NCBI RefSeq assembly: GCF_013408525.1
Contig: NZ_JACBZM010000001.1
Span: 1,612,001-1,676,000 of the forward strand
DNA length: 64,000 nucleotides
Direction of reading: 5' to 3'
Source of the DNA: Nocardioides aromaticivorans
GTDB lineage: Bacteria > Actinomycetota > Actinomycetes > Propionibacteriales > Nocardioidaceae
The notes below the pieces were generated by a model that saw only the letters and a list, made by a program, of their open reading frames with translations, was not told where the DNA came from and made no database searches. This document shows, piece by piece, positions 25,045-32,921 of this stretch. Every line of letters begins with the position of its first letter. Position 1 is the first letter of the stretch. A program made the position numbers and the translations under genes.

Positions 25045-26226
25045 TCAGCGGACCGTGATGGGAAGTGCGGTGATGGAGCGGATGAAGTCGGAGTGGTTGT
25101 GGTCCACCGGGCCTGCCAGCTCGAGAGCCGTGAACCGCTCGGTCAGTGCGCCGAAGACCACGTGGGCCTCGGCGCGGGCGAGCACCTGACCGGCACACCC
25201 GTGGATGCCGCCGCCGAACGCGAGGTGCTTGCTGAGGTCGACGTCGCGGTCGAGCCGGAAGGTGTCCGGCTCGGCGAAGACGAGTGGGTCGCGGTTGCCG
25301 GCACCGATGAACAGCACCAGCACCTCCCCTGCGGGGATGTCGACCCCGTCGAGGGTGATCGGCTGCGTGGTGGTGCGGACGACGAACTGCTCGGGCGTGT
25401 CCAGCCGGAGCGTCTCGTTGACGATCGCCTCGCGCAGCTCGGGCCGGTTGCGGTAGTCGTCGAAGATCTCGGGTCGCTCCGCCATCAGCTCGATGCCGTG
25501 GGCGATCAGGTAGGTGATGTCCAGGTGCCCCACGGCGAACAGCAGGGTGGTCGACGCGATCACCTCGTCGTGCGACATCGTGCCCTCGTCCTCGAAGGCG
25601 AGGAAGGCATCCAGCAGTCCGTCGCCGGGCTGGCGCCGCTTGTCCGCGATCAGGCCTTCGATGTGGCCGACGAACCAGTCGAACGCCGCCGCGGTGCCGG
25701 CGGCCTCCTCCTCGGTCGGCGCGAGACCGAGGCTCTTGCCGATGTCGTACGTCGCCTGTCGCACCCTGGCCCCGTCGGTGTCGGGGACGCCGAGCAGGTG
25801 GCTGATGGTCGCGAAGGTGACGGGGAAGGCCAGGTCGTGGACGGCGTCGAAGGTCCGCGAACCCGCTGCGACCACCTCGAGCCGGGCGTCCACCTCGGCG
25901 CGCGTGATGTCGGTCCAGGTCTTCACGGCCCTGGGCGTGAACCACCGGCTGTGGGTCCGTCGTACGCGGGTGTGCTTCGGCGCGTCGGCACCCAGCATGC
26001 TGTCGTGCAGGGGGCCTGCGGGGCCGTAGTCGAGCTCGGCGACGCCGAGCGTGCGGTCGTAGAGCAGGTGGCGGATGGCGTCGTACGAGGTGATCGCCCA
26101 GAAGCCGTCGGGATGGCGGTGGACGGGATGCTGGGCACGGAGCGCGGCGTAGAACGGGTAGGGATCCGTCCGGTACGCCTGCGTCAGGTACGGCAGCGGG
26201 TCGGTGGTGGGCTGCAGGGTCGTCAT
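25045..26226 (-). CDS. Cytochrome P450 with atypical I-helix (393 aa)
   Basis: The haem-binding loop FGGGIHGCAG gives Cys344, and the ExxR motif is Glu271 to Arg274 (ETLR). The I-helix reads AVGHLDIT (231-238); the usual AGxE/DT acid-alcohol pair for oxygen activation is replaced by Leu-Asp. I chose the ATG at 26226 because AGG lies 7 bases upstream. The GTG two codons earlier would sit on that site. The gene is flanked by its likely electron partners (flavodoxin, FprA-type reductase) and a folate transferase. N- or O-demethylation is the favoured role. Confidence 0.92.
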   Translation of the reverse strand: MTTLQPTTDPLPYLTQAYRTDPYPFYAALRAQHPVHRHPDGFWAITSYDAIRHLLYDRTLGVAELDYGPAGPLHDSMLGADAPKHTRVRRTHSRWFTPRAVKTWTDITRAEVDARLEVVAAGSRTFDAVHDLAFPVTFATISHLLGVPDTDGARVRQATYDIGKSLGLAPTEEEAAGTAAAFDWFVGHIEGLIADKRRQPGDGLLDAFLAFEDEGTMSHDEVIASTTLLFAVGHLDITYLIAHGIELMAERPEIFDDYRNRPELREAIVNETLRLDTPEQFVVRTTTQPITLDGVDIPAGEVLVLFIGAGNRDPLVFAEPDTFRLDRDVDLSKHLAFGGGIHGCAGQVLARAEAHVVFGALTERFTALELAGPVDHNHSDFIRSITALPITVR

Positions 26227-26235
26227 CGCCACACC

Positions 26236-26685
26236 TCACGCCGCCGCGACGGCTGCGTCGGCAAGGACAGCTCGGGCCCACGCGATCGCCGAGGCGACCA
26301 GGTCCTCGCTGCTCGACGCATCGTGGCGGCCGAAGTCCCCGAAGCGCTCGGCCCCCAGGGCGTCGAGGCACTCCGCCAGCCGGTTCCCACCGAGGCTGTA
26401 GGACTCGGCGTAGCTGCTGTCGCCGAGGCCGAAGATCGCATAGCGGACTCCGGTCAGGTCGGGCTTCTGCGCCTGCAGGCCGTCCACGAACGGCTGGGCG
26501 GAGGCAGGCAGCTCGCCGTCGCCGTAGGTGGAGCAGAGCACCAGGTAGACGGTGGATGCGGACAGGTCGTCGGGGTCGAGGTCCTGGAGGTCGAGGGACC
26601 GCGCGTCGGCGACCGCAGCGGCGATCTCCTCGGCCGCCATCTCGGCGTTCCCTGACTCGGTTCCGTACAGGACGTCGATGCTCAT
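26236..26685 (-). CDS. Flavodoxin (149 aa)
   Basis: A short-chain flavodoxin with FMN phosphate loop YGTESGNAE (about residues 7-15), second loop STYGDGELP and third loop FGLGDSSYAE. AAGGAGAA precedes the ATG at 26685. It lies 9 bases before the P450 and overlaps the reductase gene by four bases. Flavodoxin as P450 partner is unusual in bacteria but known from P450cin/cindoxin. The operon has no ferredoxin, so this is probably the sole carrier. Confidence 0.92.
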   Translation of the reverse strand: MSIDVLYGTESGNAEMAAEEIAAAVADARSLDLQDLDPDDLSASTVYLVLCSTYGDGELPASAQPFVDGLQAQKPDLTGVRYAIFGLGDSSYAESYSLGGNRLAECLDALGAERFGDFGRHDASSSEDLVASAIAWARAVLADAAVAAA

Positions 26686-27926
26686 GCTGGTTCTCCTTGG
26701 AGGTGGTTGAGGCGGGGGCGCGCCAGCTGGAGCAGCGCGCGCCTGTCGGTGACCTTGTTGCGGACGCGGCCGTGGGCAGCGGTGGCCCGTTCGTAGCGAT
26801 CGATCGCCTGCCAGCCCTCGAGATCCGTCGCGGGCAGCGCGGCGAAGCACCGATGCGGCTCGCTCCGGCTCGTCGGCCGGTGCTGCGCGCCGAGGTCGCC
26901 GGCGACCACCTCAGCGACGAGGCGGGCGTCGGTCCGGGCGTCCGGGATCGTTCCGCGCGGGCCGCGGCGGGCCCAGCCCACGGCGTACAGTCCGGTCCCG
27001 AGCCGTCCGTCCTCGACCCGGGCACCGTCCGGTACGAGAGGGGCCGGGCCGGTGAATCCGATCGCCGAGACGACCGTGTCGGTGGCGACGGAGTGCTCCG
27101 TGCCGGTCCGGTCGGCGAAGACGACCTTCTCGACCCGGTCCTCTCCCTCGATCCGCGAGGGCGTCCACCCGAACCGGAACCGCACCACGACCCGGTTGCC
27201 GCGTCGCTGGTCGTCCGCGAGGTGCCGTAGTGCGTCGGACCGGGGGCTGGCCGAGGCGCTCGAGGACTCCGGGACGTCGAACGTCGCTCCCGCGACCTGG
27301 GCCAGCTCCTTGACCATGACCGGGTCGAACCGGGCCTCGTCGGCCGTACCGCGTCCGACGATGACGACCTCGCCGACATCGGCGGCCACCAGTGCCGAGG
27401 CCACCTCGCCCGGCAGGTCGCTGCCCGTGAACTCGTCCTGCGCCTTCGCGAGCAGGCGGGCGACGTCGATGGCGACGTTGCCGTTGCCGATCACCACCGC
27501 ACGACGGCCGAGGCGGGGGCGTGCGTGGGTCGCATCAGGATGTCCGTTCGCCCACCGGGTCAGCCAGCCGGACGGGATCACGCCGGGCAGCTCCTCGCCC
27601 GCGATCCCGAGGCGTCGGTCGCGGCACAGCCCGGTGGCGATGACGACCGCGTCGAACTGCGAGCGCAGGACCTCGAGGCTGACGTCCGCACCGACCTCGA
27701 CGTTGCCGACGAACGTGACGTCCGGGTGCCCGAGGACGCGGTCGAACTGCCGGGTGACGGCCTTGGTGCCCTGGTGGTCGGCCGCGACGCCGTACCGCAC
27801 CAGGCCGTACGGGACGGGAAGCCGCTCCACGAGGGTGATCCGAACTCCCGGCAAGGTCCTCAGGAGGGCCTGGGCCGTGTAGCAGCCCGCGGGTCCGCTC
27901 CCGACGATCGCGACCTGGAAGGTCAT
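26682..27926 (-). CDS. FprA/adrenodoxin-reductase-like NADPH reductase (414 aa)
   Basis: FAD motif GSGPAGCYTAQ (residues 9-19) and NADP-binding VVIGNGNVAIDVARLL. GWARRGPRGTIPDARTDA near residue 310 is characteristic of the FprA family. The gene lies one base after the permease and overlaps flavodoxin by four bases. It should pass electrons from NADPH to the flavodoxin and on to the P450. It is slightly shorter than typical FprA proteins, which average about 455 residues. Confidence 0.9.
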   Translation of the reverse strand: MTFQVAIVGSGPAGCYTAQALLRTLPGVRITLVERLPVPYGLVRYGVAADHQGTKAVTRQFDRVLGHPDVTFVGNVEVGADVSLEVLRSQFDAVVIATGLCRDRRLGIAGEELPGVIPSGWLTRWANGHPDATHARPRLGRRAVVIGNGNVAIDVARLLAKAQDEFTGSDLPGEVASALVAADVGEVVIVGRGTADEARFDPVMVKELAQVAGATFDVPESSSASASPRSDALRHLADDQRRGNRVVVRFRFGWTPSRIEGEDRVEKVVFADRTGTEHSVATDTVVSAIGFTGPAPLVPDGARVEDGRLGTGLYAVGWARRGPRGTIPDARTDARLVAEVVAGDLGAQHRPTSRSEPHRCFAALPATDLEGWQAIDRYERATAAHGRVRNKVTDRRALLQLARPRLNHLQGEPA

Positions 27927-27927
27927 C

Positions 27928-29382
27928 TCAGGCCGCCGTCTCGACGGCGGTGCCGACGACGCCGTGGGCTCGACGCCTGAAGGCCGTCGAGACCATCCAC
28001 CCGAGAAGCGTCACCGCCGGGACGGACCACAGCAGGACGGCGCACGTGGTCGCGCTGCCACCCGTGAGGGTCTGGAAGTTCTTCACGATGATGTACAGCT
28101 CGCCGAGCATCAGCACCACGGAGACGGCGGGGGCCACGGCTGTCGTCCACAGGTTGGCGTGCACGCGGTGGGACCGGAAGTACCGGATGATCGAGACGGA
28201 GACGAGCACGTAGAGGACGACCAGGGCCGCGACGGCCGTGCCGCTGAGCCACCCGAACAACGTCGCCACGGGGTTCTTGTCGCCGATCATGAACCATGCC
28301 ATGACCAGGACGACGGTGACCGACTGGGCTGCGGCCGCGACGGCCGGAGCCTGGTGGCGATTGGTGCGGGACAGCTGCCGCGGCAGCTCGTCGTGCTCGG
28401 CCATGGCGTGCAGGTACCGGTTCACGATGTTGTGGAAGGCCAGCAAGCCGGCGAGCAACGACGTGCACAGCAGCACGGAGGTCAGGTCCGCCGCCCAGCC
28501 GCCGAGCACGGCACCGATCGGGACGAGGACGAAGTCGCCAGGGTCCGTGGCGAGGGTGCCGAGCGCGGCCTCCTGGGCACCGCCCGCCCCGTAGTAGGAA
28601 ATGGCGACCCACATGATGAAGGCGAAGAAGACCGCGATGAGGCTCACCGAGAGATAGGTCGCGCGTGGAACCGTGCGCTGGGGGTCCCGGGCCTCGCCGG
28701 CGTAGATCGCCGTCGACTCGAAGCCGAACATCGACGCGATCGCGAACAGCACGGCGATGCCCGGTGCTCCCGCGACGATGGCGTCGGGGCCGAAGCTGGC
28801 GGCGATGTCGAAGCCCTGGGGCGCACTTCCCCGCACGATGACGCCGATGGCGAAGGCCAGCAGGATGGCCACCTCGGCACTCACCAGCACCGCCATCACT
28901 CGCGCCCCCACCTCGATGTTGCGGCGACCGAAGGCGTAGACGAGGGCAACGGTGGCCAGCACCACCACCCACCACGCCACGTCGACGTGCAGGTACCGGT
29001 CGATCAGGGCGCTGGTCGTGGCCCCGAACAGTCCGTACATCGCGGCCTGGATCGTGTTGTAGGTGATGAGCGCCAGCCACGACCCGATGCGAGCCATGCT
29101 CACGCCGAGCCCCGCACGGATGAGCGCGTAGAAGCCGCCGACGCTGTCGACGTACCGGGTGATCGTGGTGAAGCCGACCGCGAACAGGATGATGACGAGG
29201 CCCACGAGCAGGTAGGCGCCCGGCGCGCCGGCACCGTTGCCGAGGGCGACCGCGAGAGCGGCTGCGCCGACGATGCCGGTCAGGGGTGCTTGGGCAGAGA
29301 GGACGAAGAAGAGGATCCCGACCACGCCGACGGCGTCCTTGCGCAATGTCGTGGTGGGCCCGGTGGGTTCGGCGACAGACAT
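27928..29382 (-). CDS. APC-superfamily amino acid/amine permease (484 aa)
   Basis: About twelve transmembrane helices. It has the unwound helix 1 motif typical of APC carriers (LSAQAPLTGIVGAA) and a helix 6 FGFESTAIYAGEARDP segment, which binds substrate in this family. The ATG at 29382 has GAGG upstream; a longer in-frame extension would cross the operator at 29414-29435. It is the first gene of the seven-gene operon. The carrier type suggests that the demethylation substrate is an amino-acid-like or quaternary/secondary amine compound. Confidence 0.9.
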   Translation of the reverse strand: MSVAEPTGPTTTLRKDAVGVVGILFFVLSAQAPLTGIVGAAALAVALGNGAGAPGAYLLVGLVIILFAVGFTTITRYVDSVGGFYALIRAGLGVSMARIGSWLALITYNTIQAAMYGLFGATTSALIDRYLHVDVAWWVVVLATVALVYAFGRRNIEVGARVMAVLVSAEVAILLAFAIGVIVRGSAPQGFDIAASFGPDAIVAGAPGIAVLFAIASMFGFESTAIYAGEARDPQRTVPRATYLSVSLIAVFFAFIMWVAISYYGAGGAQEAALGTLATDPGDFVLVPIGAVLGGWAADLTSVLLCTSLLAGLLAFHNIVNRYLHAMAEHDELPRQLSRTNRHQAPAVAAAAQSVTVVLVMAWFMIGDKNPVATLFGWLSGTAVAALVVLYVLVSVSIIRYFRSHRVHANLWTTAVAPAVSVVLMLGELYIIVKNFQTLTGGSATTCAVLLWSVPAVTLLGWMVSTAFRRRAHGVVGTAVETAA

Positions 29383-29413
29383 GTGTACCTCGCTGAGGTT
29401 GATCCCAGGGTCG

Positions 29414-29435
29414 AAACTATCCAAGTGGAAAGTTC
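29414..29435. promoter_or_regulatory. TetR operator copy 1 (22-bp palindrome family)
   Basis: AAACT at 29414-29418 and AAGTT at 29430-29434 flank a CAAGTGG core. The site shares this core and both flanks with the copy at 29463. It lies 32 bases upstream of the permease start. Confidence 0.7.
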
Positions 29436-29462
29436 TTGGGAACAAGTAATCCGGATCACACT

Positions 29463-29484
29463 AAACTTGTCAAGTGGCAAGTTT
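29463..29484. promoter_or_regulatory. TetR operator copy 2 (22-bp palindrome)
   Basis: AAACTTG (29463-29469) and CAAGTTT (29478-29484) are perfect 7-base arms around TCAAGTGG. The centre lies 49 bases from the centre of copy 1. It is 79 bases upstream of the tetR ATG at 29564. Two copies between divergent genes are a classic TetR arrangement. Confidence 0.75.
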
Positions 29485-29563
29485 CAGGCTCGGACAGGTC
29501 GGCTCTCACGGCGCCTTCCCTCGTCGAGCGTTCGATAGGTTGGAGGCGACCCCGAGGAGCACC

Positions 29564-30166
29564 ATGAGCAACGAGTCATCCCGCGCCGTGCAGTACGGCG
29601 GCGGTCGCGAGGCGCTCCTGGAAGCGACGATTCGCGTCGTCGCCCGCGCGGGCCTGCGCAAGGTGACGAACAGGGTCGTCGCCGAGGAGGCTGGCGTCAC
29701 CCACGGCTTGGTGAGCCACCACTTCGGCAACCGGGACAACCTGATCGCCGAAGCCCTGAGGTACGTCCTCGAGCGGAGCCTGGACAGCTCGACGCTCGAG
29801 TCCGGCACCGGCTCGATCGACGACTTCGCCCGGACCCTGGTCGAGATGGCGACCAGCGATGCCGACGGCCAGGCGTTCCAGTACGAGCTGATCCTGGAGA
29901 GTCGCCGGCGACCCGAGCTCCGGCCGCTGGTCGCCGGCCTCTACGAGACCTACCGGGACGCCACTCGCCGCGAGCTCGCGCGCATCGGGCTGGCCGACGT
30001 TCCGGGCCTGGACCACGCTGTGTTCGCCACGCTCGACGGGCTGGTCTTCCAGGAGCTGGCCGACCCCGACCCGGCACGCATGCAGTCGGCACTCGACGCC
30101 CTGCACGACCTCCTCCGCGCGGCCACGGCCTCGACGAACGCCACGGCGAGCGCTTCTCGGCGCTGA
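29564..30166 (+). CDS. TetR-family regulator of the P450/GcvT operon (200 aa)
   Basis: The helix-turn-helix is in VVAEEAGVTHGLVSHHF (about residues 38-54), followed by NRDNLI and a helical ligand domain. The start at 29564 has GAGGAG upstream. An in-frame ATG at 29474 would lie inside the operator and lacks a ribosome binding site. It is divergent from the permease, with two palindromes between them, so it most likely represses the seven-gene operon and itself until the substrate or a metabolite binds. Confidence 0.9.
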   Translation: MSNESSRAVQYGGGREALLEATIRVVARAGLRKVTNRVVAEEAGVTHGLVSHHFGNRDNLIAEALRYVLERSLDSSTLESGTGSIDDFARTLVEMATSDADGQAFQYELILESRRRPELRPLVAGLYETYRDATRRELARIGLADVPGLDHAVFATLDGLVFQELADPDPARMQSALDALHDLLRAATASTNATASASRR

Positions 30167-30195
30167 CCGGGCGCAAGGTCCCTCGCCGGGACGGC

Positions 30196-31401
30196 CTATC
30201 CGTGCGGCCCCGGCAGGGCGACCCGGAGGAAGCGCGGGCGGTAGCGCCGCGGGTCGTCGCGGACGACCTCGAAGTCGGTGTTGCTGACGCTGTAGCTCAC
30301 GACGACGGTGCCGGGCTCGGGCAGGAGGTCGGGGTGCGCCAGCGGCATGTAGCGGAGGGTGCCCGAAACGGCGTCCGACGGGATGGACGCCGACGCCGGC
30401 TGAACCGTGAAGGGTCCCGCCGCGCTCGGGGCGGTCCAGACGGTCAGGTCGGTGCCGAGGACCTCGTCCCTCTTGCTCAACGCGTACCAGGTCCGCCCCA
30501 CCCGGAAGACGCTCAGCGTCTGTGACACTCCCCCGCGGTGGTCGATGAGCTCCACGGCGCTCCGGGCCCTCGCCGACCACGCCCGGCCGTCCCAGTACTG
30601 CCAGGTCGCGGGGTCGCCCACGGACTCGGGTCGGGTCCGCGCGACGCGGAGGTCGAAGCCGTTGAGTCCCGCGTCCGCAGGCCGGGAGGTGCCGTAGAGG
30701 TAGACCCATCCGCCGTCGACAACGGCGGCCGCTCCCCACATGGGCTGGTTCGTGTCGGCCCGGTCCGGTCCGATGTCGCGCACCGACTGCAGCTCGGGCA
30801 CCCCTCCACGGGGTACGTCGAAGCGCGCCACCGCGGGGCCGAGGATCTCGAAGTCGAACACGCCCGAGCCACCGGTCGAGCGGACCCGCTGCAGCCCGAC
30901 CCCGACGATGTCGTGGCCCTGGCGCTCGATGCGGGCGATCGACATCGGCCAGTAGCCGACCCCGTCCTCGCGGTCGGGCACGAGCGCACCGTGGTCATGG
31001 GGCATGACCACCTGTCCGCACCCGGGCGAGAAGACCAACATCGAGTTGCGCACGAAGCGCTGGCCGTCGAAGTCGCTCGCCCGGAGCGTGTCGCCGAAGA
31101 CGAAGAGGCGGCGTCCGTCCTGCAGCTCGACGCTCGCGCCGACGTCGCCGCCGGCGAAGCCCTCGCTGCCGCGGGCCTTCGTCACGAACTCGTTGAGGGC
31201 CCGGACGGTCTCGAGGTCGCCGGTGTGGATGCAGGGCTCGAGGGCCGCGGAGGAGACCGCCGGGGAGGTCGTGGGCGGCGCGTCGTGGTCGTCGTCCGGC
31301 GCGCGCAGCACGAGCAGCGCGCCTGTCAGGGCCAGCGCCAGGATCACTCCCGCCGGCACGACGCGCCACGGGGACCAGCTCACGGTCCCATCCTGCATCA
31401 C
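30196..31401 (-). CDS. Membrane-anchored predicted beta-propeller protein, DUF4185-like (401 aa)
   Basis: One transmembrane helix near residues 15-33 (VVPAGVILALALTGALLVL) is followed by a Pro/Thr/Ser linker and an extracytoplasmic domain. The domain has repeated strand motifs such as DGRRLFVFGDT, GGWVYLYGTS and GRTWYALSKRD, which resemble five-bladed propeller glycosidase-like families (DUF4185/GH43-like). The start is GTG at 31401 within a GTGA overlap with the MFS gene, or the adjoining ATG at 31398. Its place at the end of an aromatic operon is unexplained. Confidence 0.7.
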   Translation of the reverse strand: MMQDGTVSWSPWRVVPAGVILALALTGALLVLRAPDDDHDAPPTTSPAVSSAALEPCIHTGDLETVRALNEFVTKARGSEGFAGGDVGASVELQDGRRLFVFGDTLRASDFDGQRFVRNSMLVFSPGCGQVVMPHDHGALVPDREDGVGYWPMSIARIERQGHDIVGVGLQRVRSTGGSGVFDFEILGPAVARFDVPRGGVPELQSVRDIGPDRADTNQPMWGAAAVVDGGWVYLYGTSRPADAGLNGFDLRVARTRPESVGDPATWQYWDGRAWSARARSAVELIDHRGGVSQTLSVFRVGRTWYALSKRDEVLGTDLTVWTAPSAAGPFTVQPASASIPSDAVSGTLRYMPLAHPDLLPEPGTVVVSYSVSNTDFEVVRDDPRRYRPRFLRVALPGPHG

Positions 31402-32918
31402 GTCGCGGTGGGCGGCTCACCTCGCCGGGGGGCCCGGAGCGCCGCGCCGATCGCGGAGACAACGAGGACCACGCAGATGACCAGGAGGGACGCCTCCAGG
31501 CCGTCCATGAACGCGAGCCTGACCGCATCCGCGAGCGAGCCCGCCTGCTCTCCGAGCTGGGCGGCCACGTGCAGTCCCGCGGCCGGCGAGTCCTGGACCG
31601 CTTCACGAGCCTCGGCGGGCAGGGCACCCAGGTCCGGCAGGTTGTCGGCGTACACGCTCCCGAAGACCGAGCCCATGACCGCGATCCCGACCGCCGAGCC
31701 GACCTCGCGCGTGGCGTCGTTGACCGCCGACGCGACCCCCTGCTGCCCGGCGCCGAGGGAGCCGACGATGGCGCTGGTCGCGGTCGACGTGGACAGGCCG
31801 ATGCCGAGGCCCGCGACGAGGATCCCGCCGAGGAAGGGCAGGTAGCCCGCGTCGACGTCGAGGCGGGCGACCCAGAACAGGCCCGCCGCCAGCAGTGCGA
31901 GCCCGCTCGACATCACGACATTGGTACCGATGCGCTCGACCAGCCACGGCGTGACCCGTGAGGCAGGCAGGACGACGATCGCGACGGGGACCAGCGCCAC
32001 GGCGGCCTCGAGCGGGCTGTACTCGAGGATGAGCTGGAGGTACTGCAGGCCGACGAAGAAGAACCCGAAGACGGCCATGAACTGCACGAGCACGGTGATG
32101 GCGCCGCTGCGGAAGCCGGGCCGGCCGAAGAGCCGTGGGTCCAGCAGCGGCTCGTCGTGGCGGGCCCCGAGGACGGCGTAGCCCGCGAAGCAGACGACGG
32201 CCACGACCGCCGTGACCATCACGACCGGCTCGGTCCAGCCCTTCTCGTTGCCCTCGATGATGGCGAACACCAGGGTGCCGATGGCGACCGACGAGAGGAC
32301 GGCGCCGGCGACGTCGGGGCGGCCCTGGTCCTCGTCGCGCGTGTTCGGCGCCCAGGCGAGTGCCGCCACGGCGGCTGCGACGGCGACGGCGGCGGAGCCG
32401 ACGAAGATCGACCGCCACGTCCACTGCTCGAGGAGGGCACCGGCAGCCAGCATCCCGAGGATCGCCCCGGCTGCCGCGACACCCGACCAGACGGCCACAC
32501 CGCGGGCCCGCTGGTCCGCCGGGAAGGCAGCGGTGATCGTCGACAGGGTGCCCGGCATGATCATCGCCGCGCCCACACCCATGACGACCCGCCAGATGAT
32601 CAGCGCGTCGCTGGTGTCGGCGTACGACGCCAGCAGCGAAGCGGCACCGAACACCACCGCACCGACGACCAGGACGTTGCGCCGCCCCCACCGGTCGCCG
32701 AGGGCACCGAGCGGCAGCACCAGCGCGGCGAGCGCGACGGTGTAGCCGTCCGCGATCCAGGTCAGGGCCGTCGTCGACGCGTCGAGGTCGACCGCCAGCT
32801 CCGGCAGGGCCAGGTTGAGGGCGGAGACCGACCCGACCACCAGTACCAGCGACAGGCACATCGCGAAGAGGGTCAAGTCGGTCGATCGGGATCCCTGCCG
32901 GGACTCGGTACGCAGCAT
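31398..32918 (-). CDS. MFS transporter, DHA2 (EmrB/QacA) family (506 aa)
   Basis: Fourteen predicted helices, the motif LGDRWGRRNVLVVGAV after helix 2 and a GPVxGG-like region replaced by GMLAAGALLEQWTWRSIF in helix 5, as in EmrB/QacA exporters. It lies 3 bases after the FAD hydroxylase stop and overlaps the following gene by four bases, so it is in the meta-cleavage operon. It may export toxic phenols or intermediates, or import substrate. Family members are mostly proton-driven exporters. Confidence 0.9.
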   Translation of the reverse strand: MLRTESRQGSRSTDLTLFAMCLSLVLVVGSVSALNLALPELAVDLDASTTALTWIADGYTVALAALVLPLGALGDRWGRRNVLVVGAVVFGAASLLASYADTSDALIIWRVVMGVGAAMIMPGTLSTITAAFPADQRARGVAVWSGVAAAGAILGMLAAGALLEQWTWRSIFVGSAAVAVAAAVAALAWAPNTRDEDQGRPDVAGAVLSSVAIGTLVFAIIEGNEKGWTEPVVMVTAVVAVVCFAGYAVLGARHDEPLLDPRLFGRPGFRSGAITVLVQFMAVFGFFFVGLQYLQLILEYSPLEAAVALVPVAIVVLPASRVTPWLVERIGTNVVMSSGLALLAAGLFWVARLDVDAGYLPFLGGILVAGLGIGLSTSTATSAIVGSLGAGQQGVASAVNDATREVGSAVGIAVMGSVFGSVYADNLPDLGALPAEAREAVQDSPAAGLHVAAQLGEQAGSLADAVRLAFMDGLEASLLVICVVLVVSAIGAALRAPRRGEPPTAT

Positions 32919-32921
32919 CGT

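Noticed and set aside
23938..26655. A 905-codon plus-strand open frame opposite the GcvT-like and P450 genes.
   Set aside because: It has no recognisable motif, a Val/Gly/Arg/Asp-rich composition, and lies wholly on the opposite strand of genes with clear catalytic motifs.
29474..29563. An upstream in-frame ATG that would add 30 residues to the TetR of the demethylation operon.
   Set aside because: It starts inside operator copy 2 and has no ribosome binding site, whereas the ATG at 29564 has GAGGAG.
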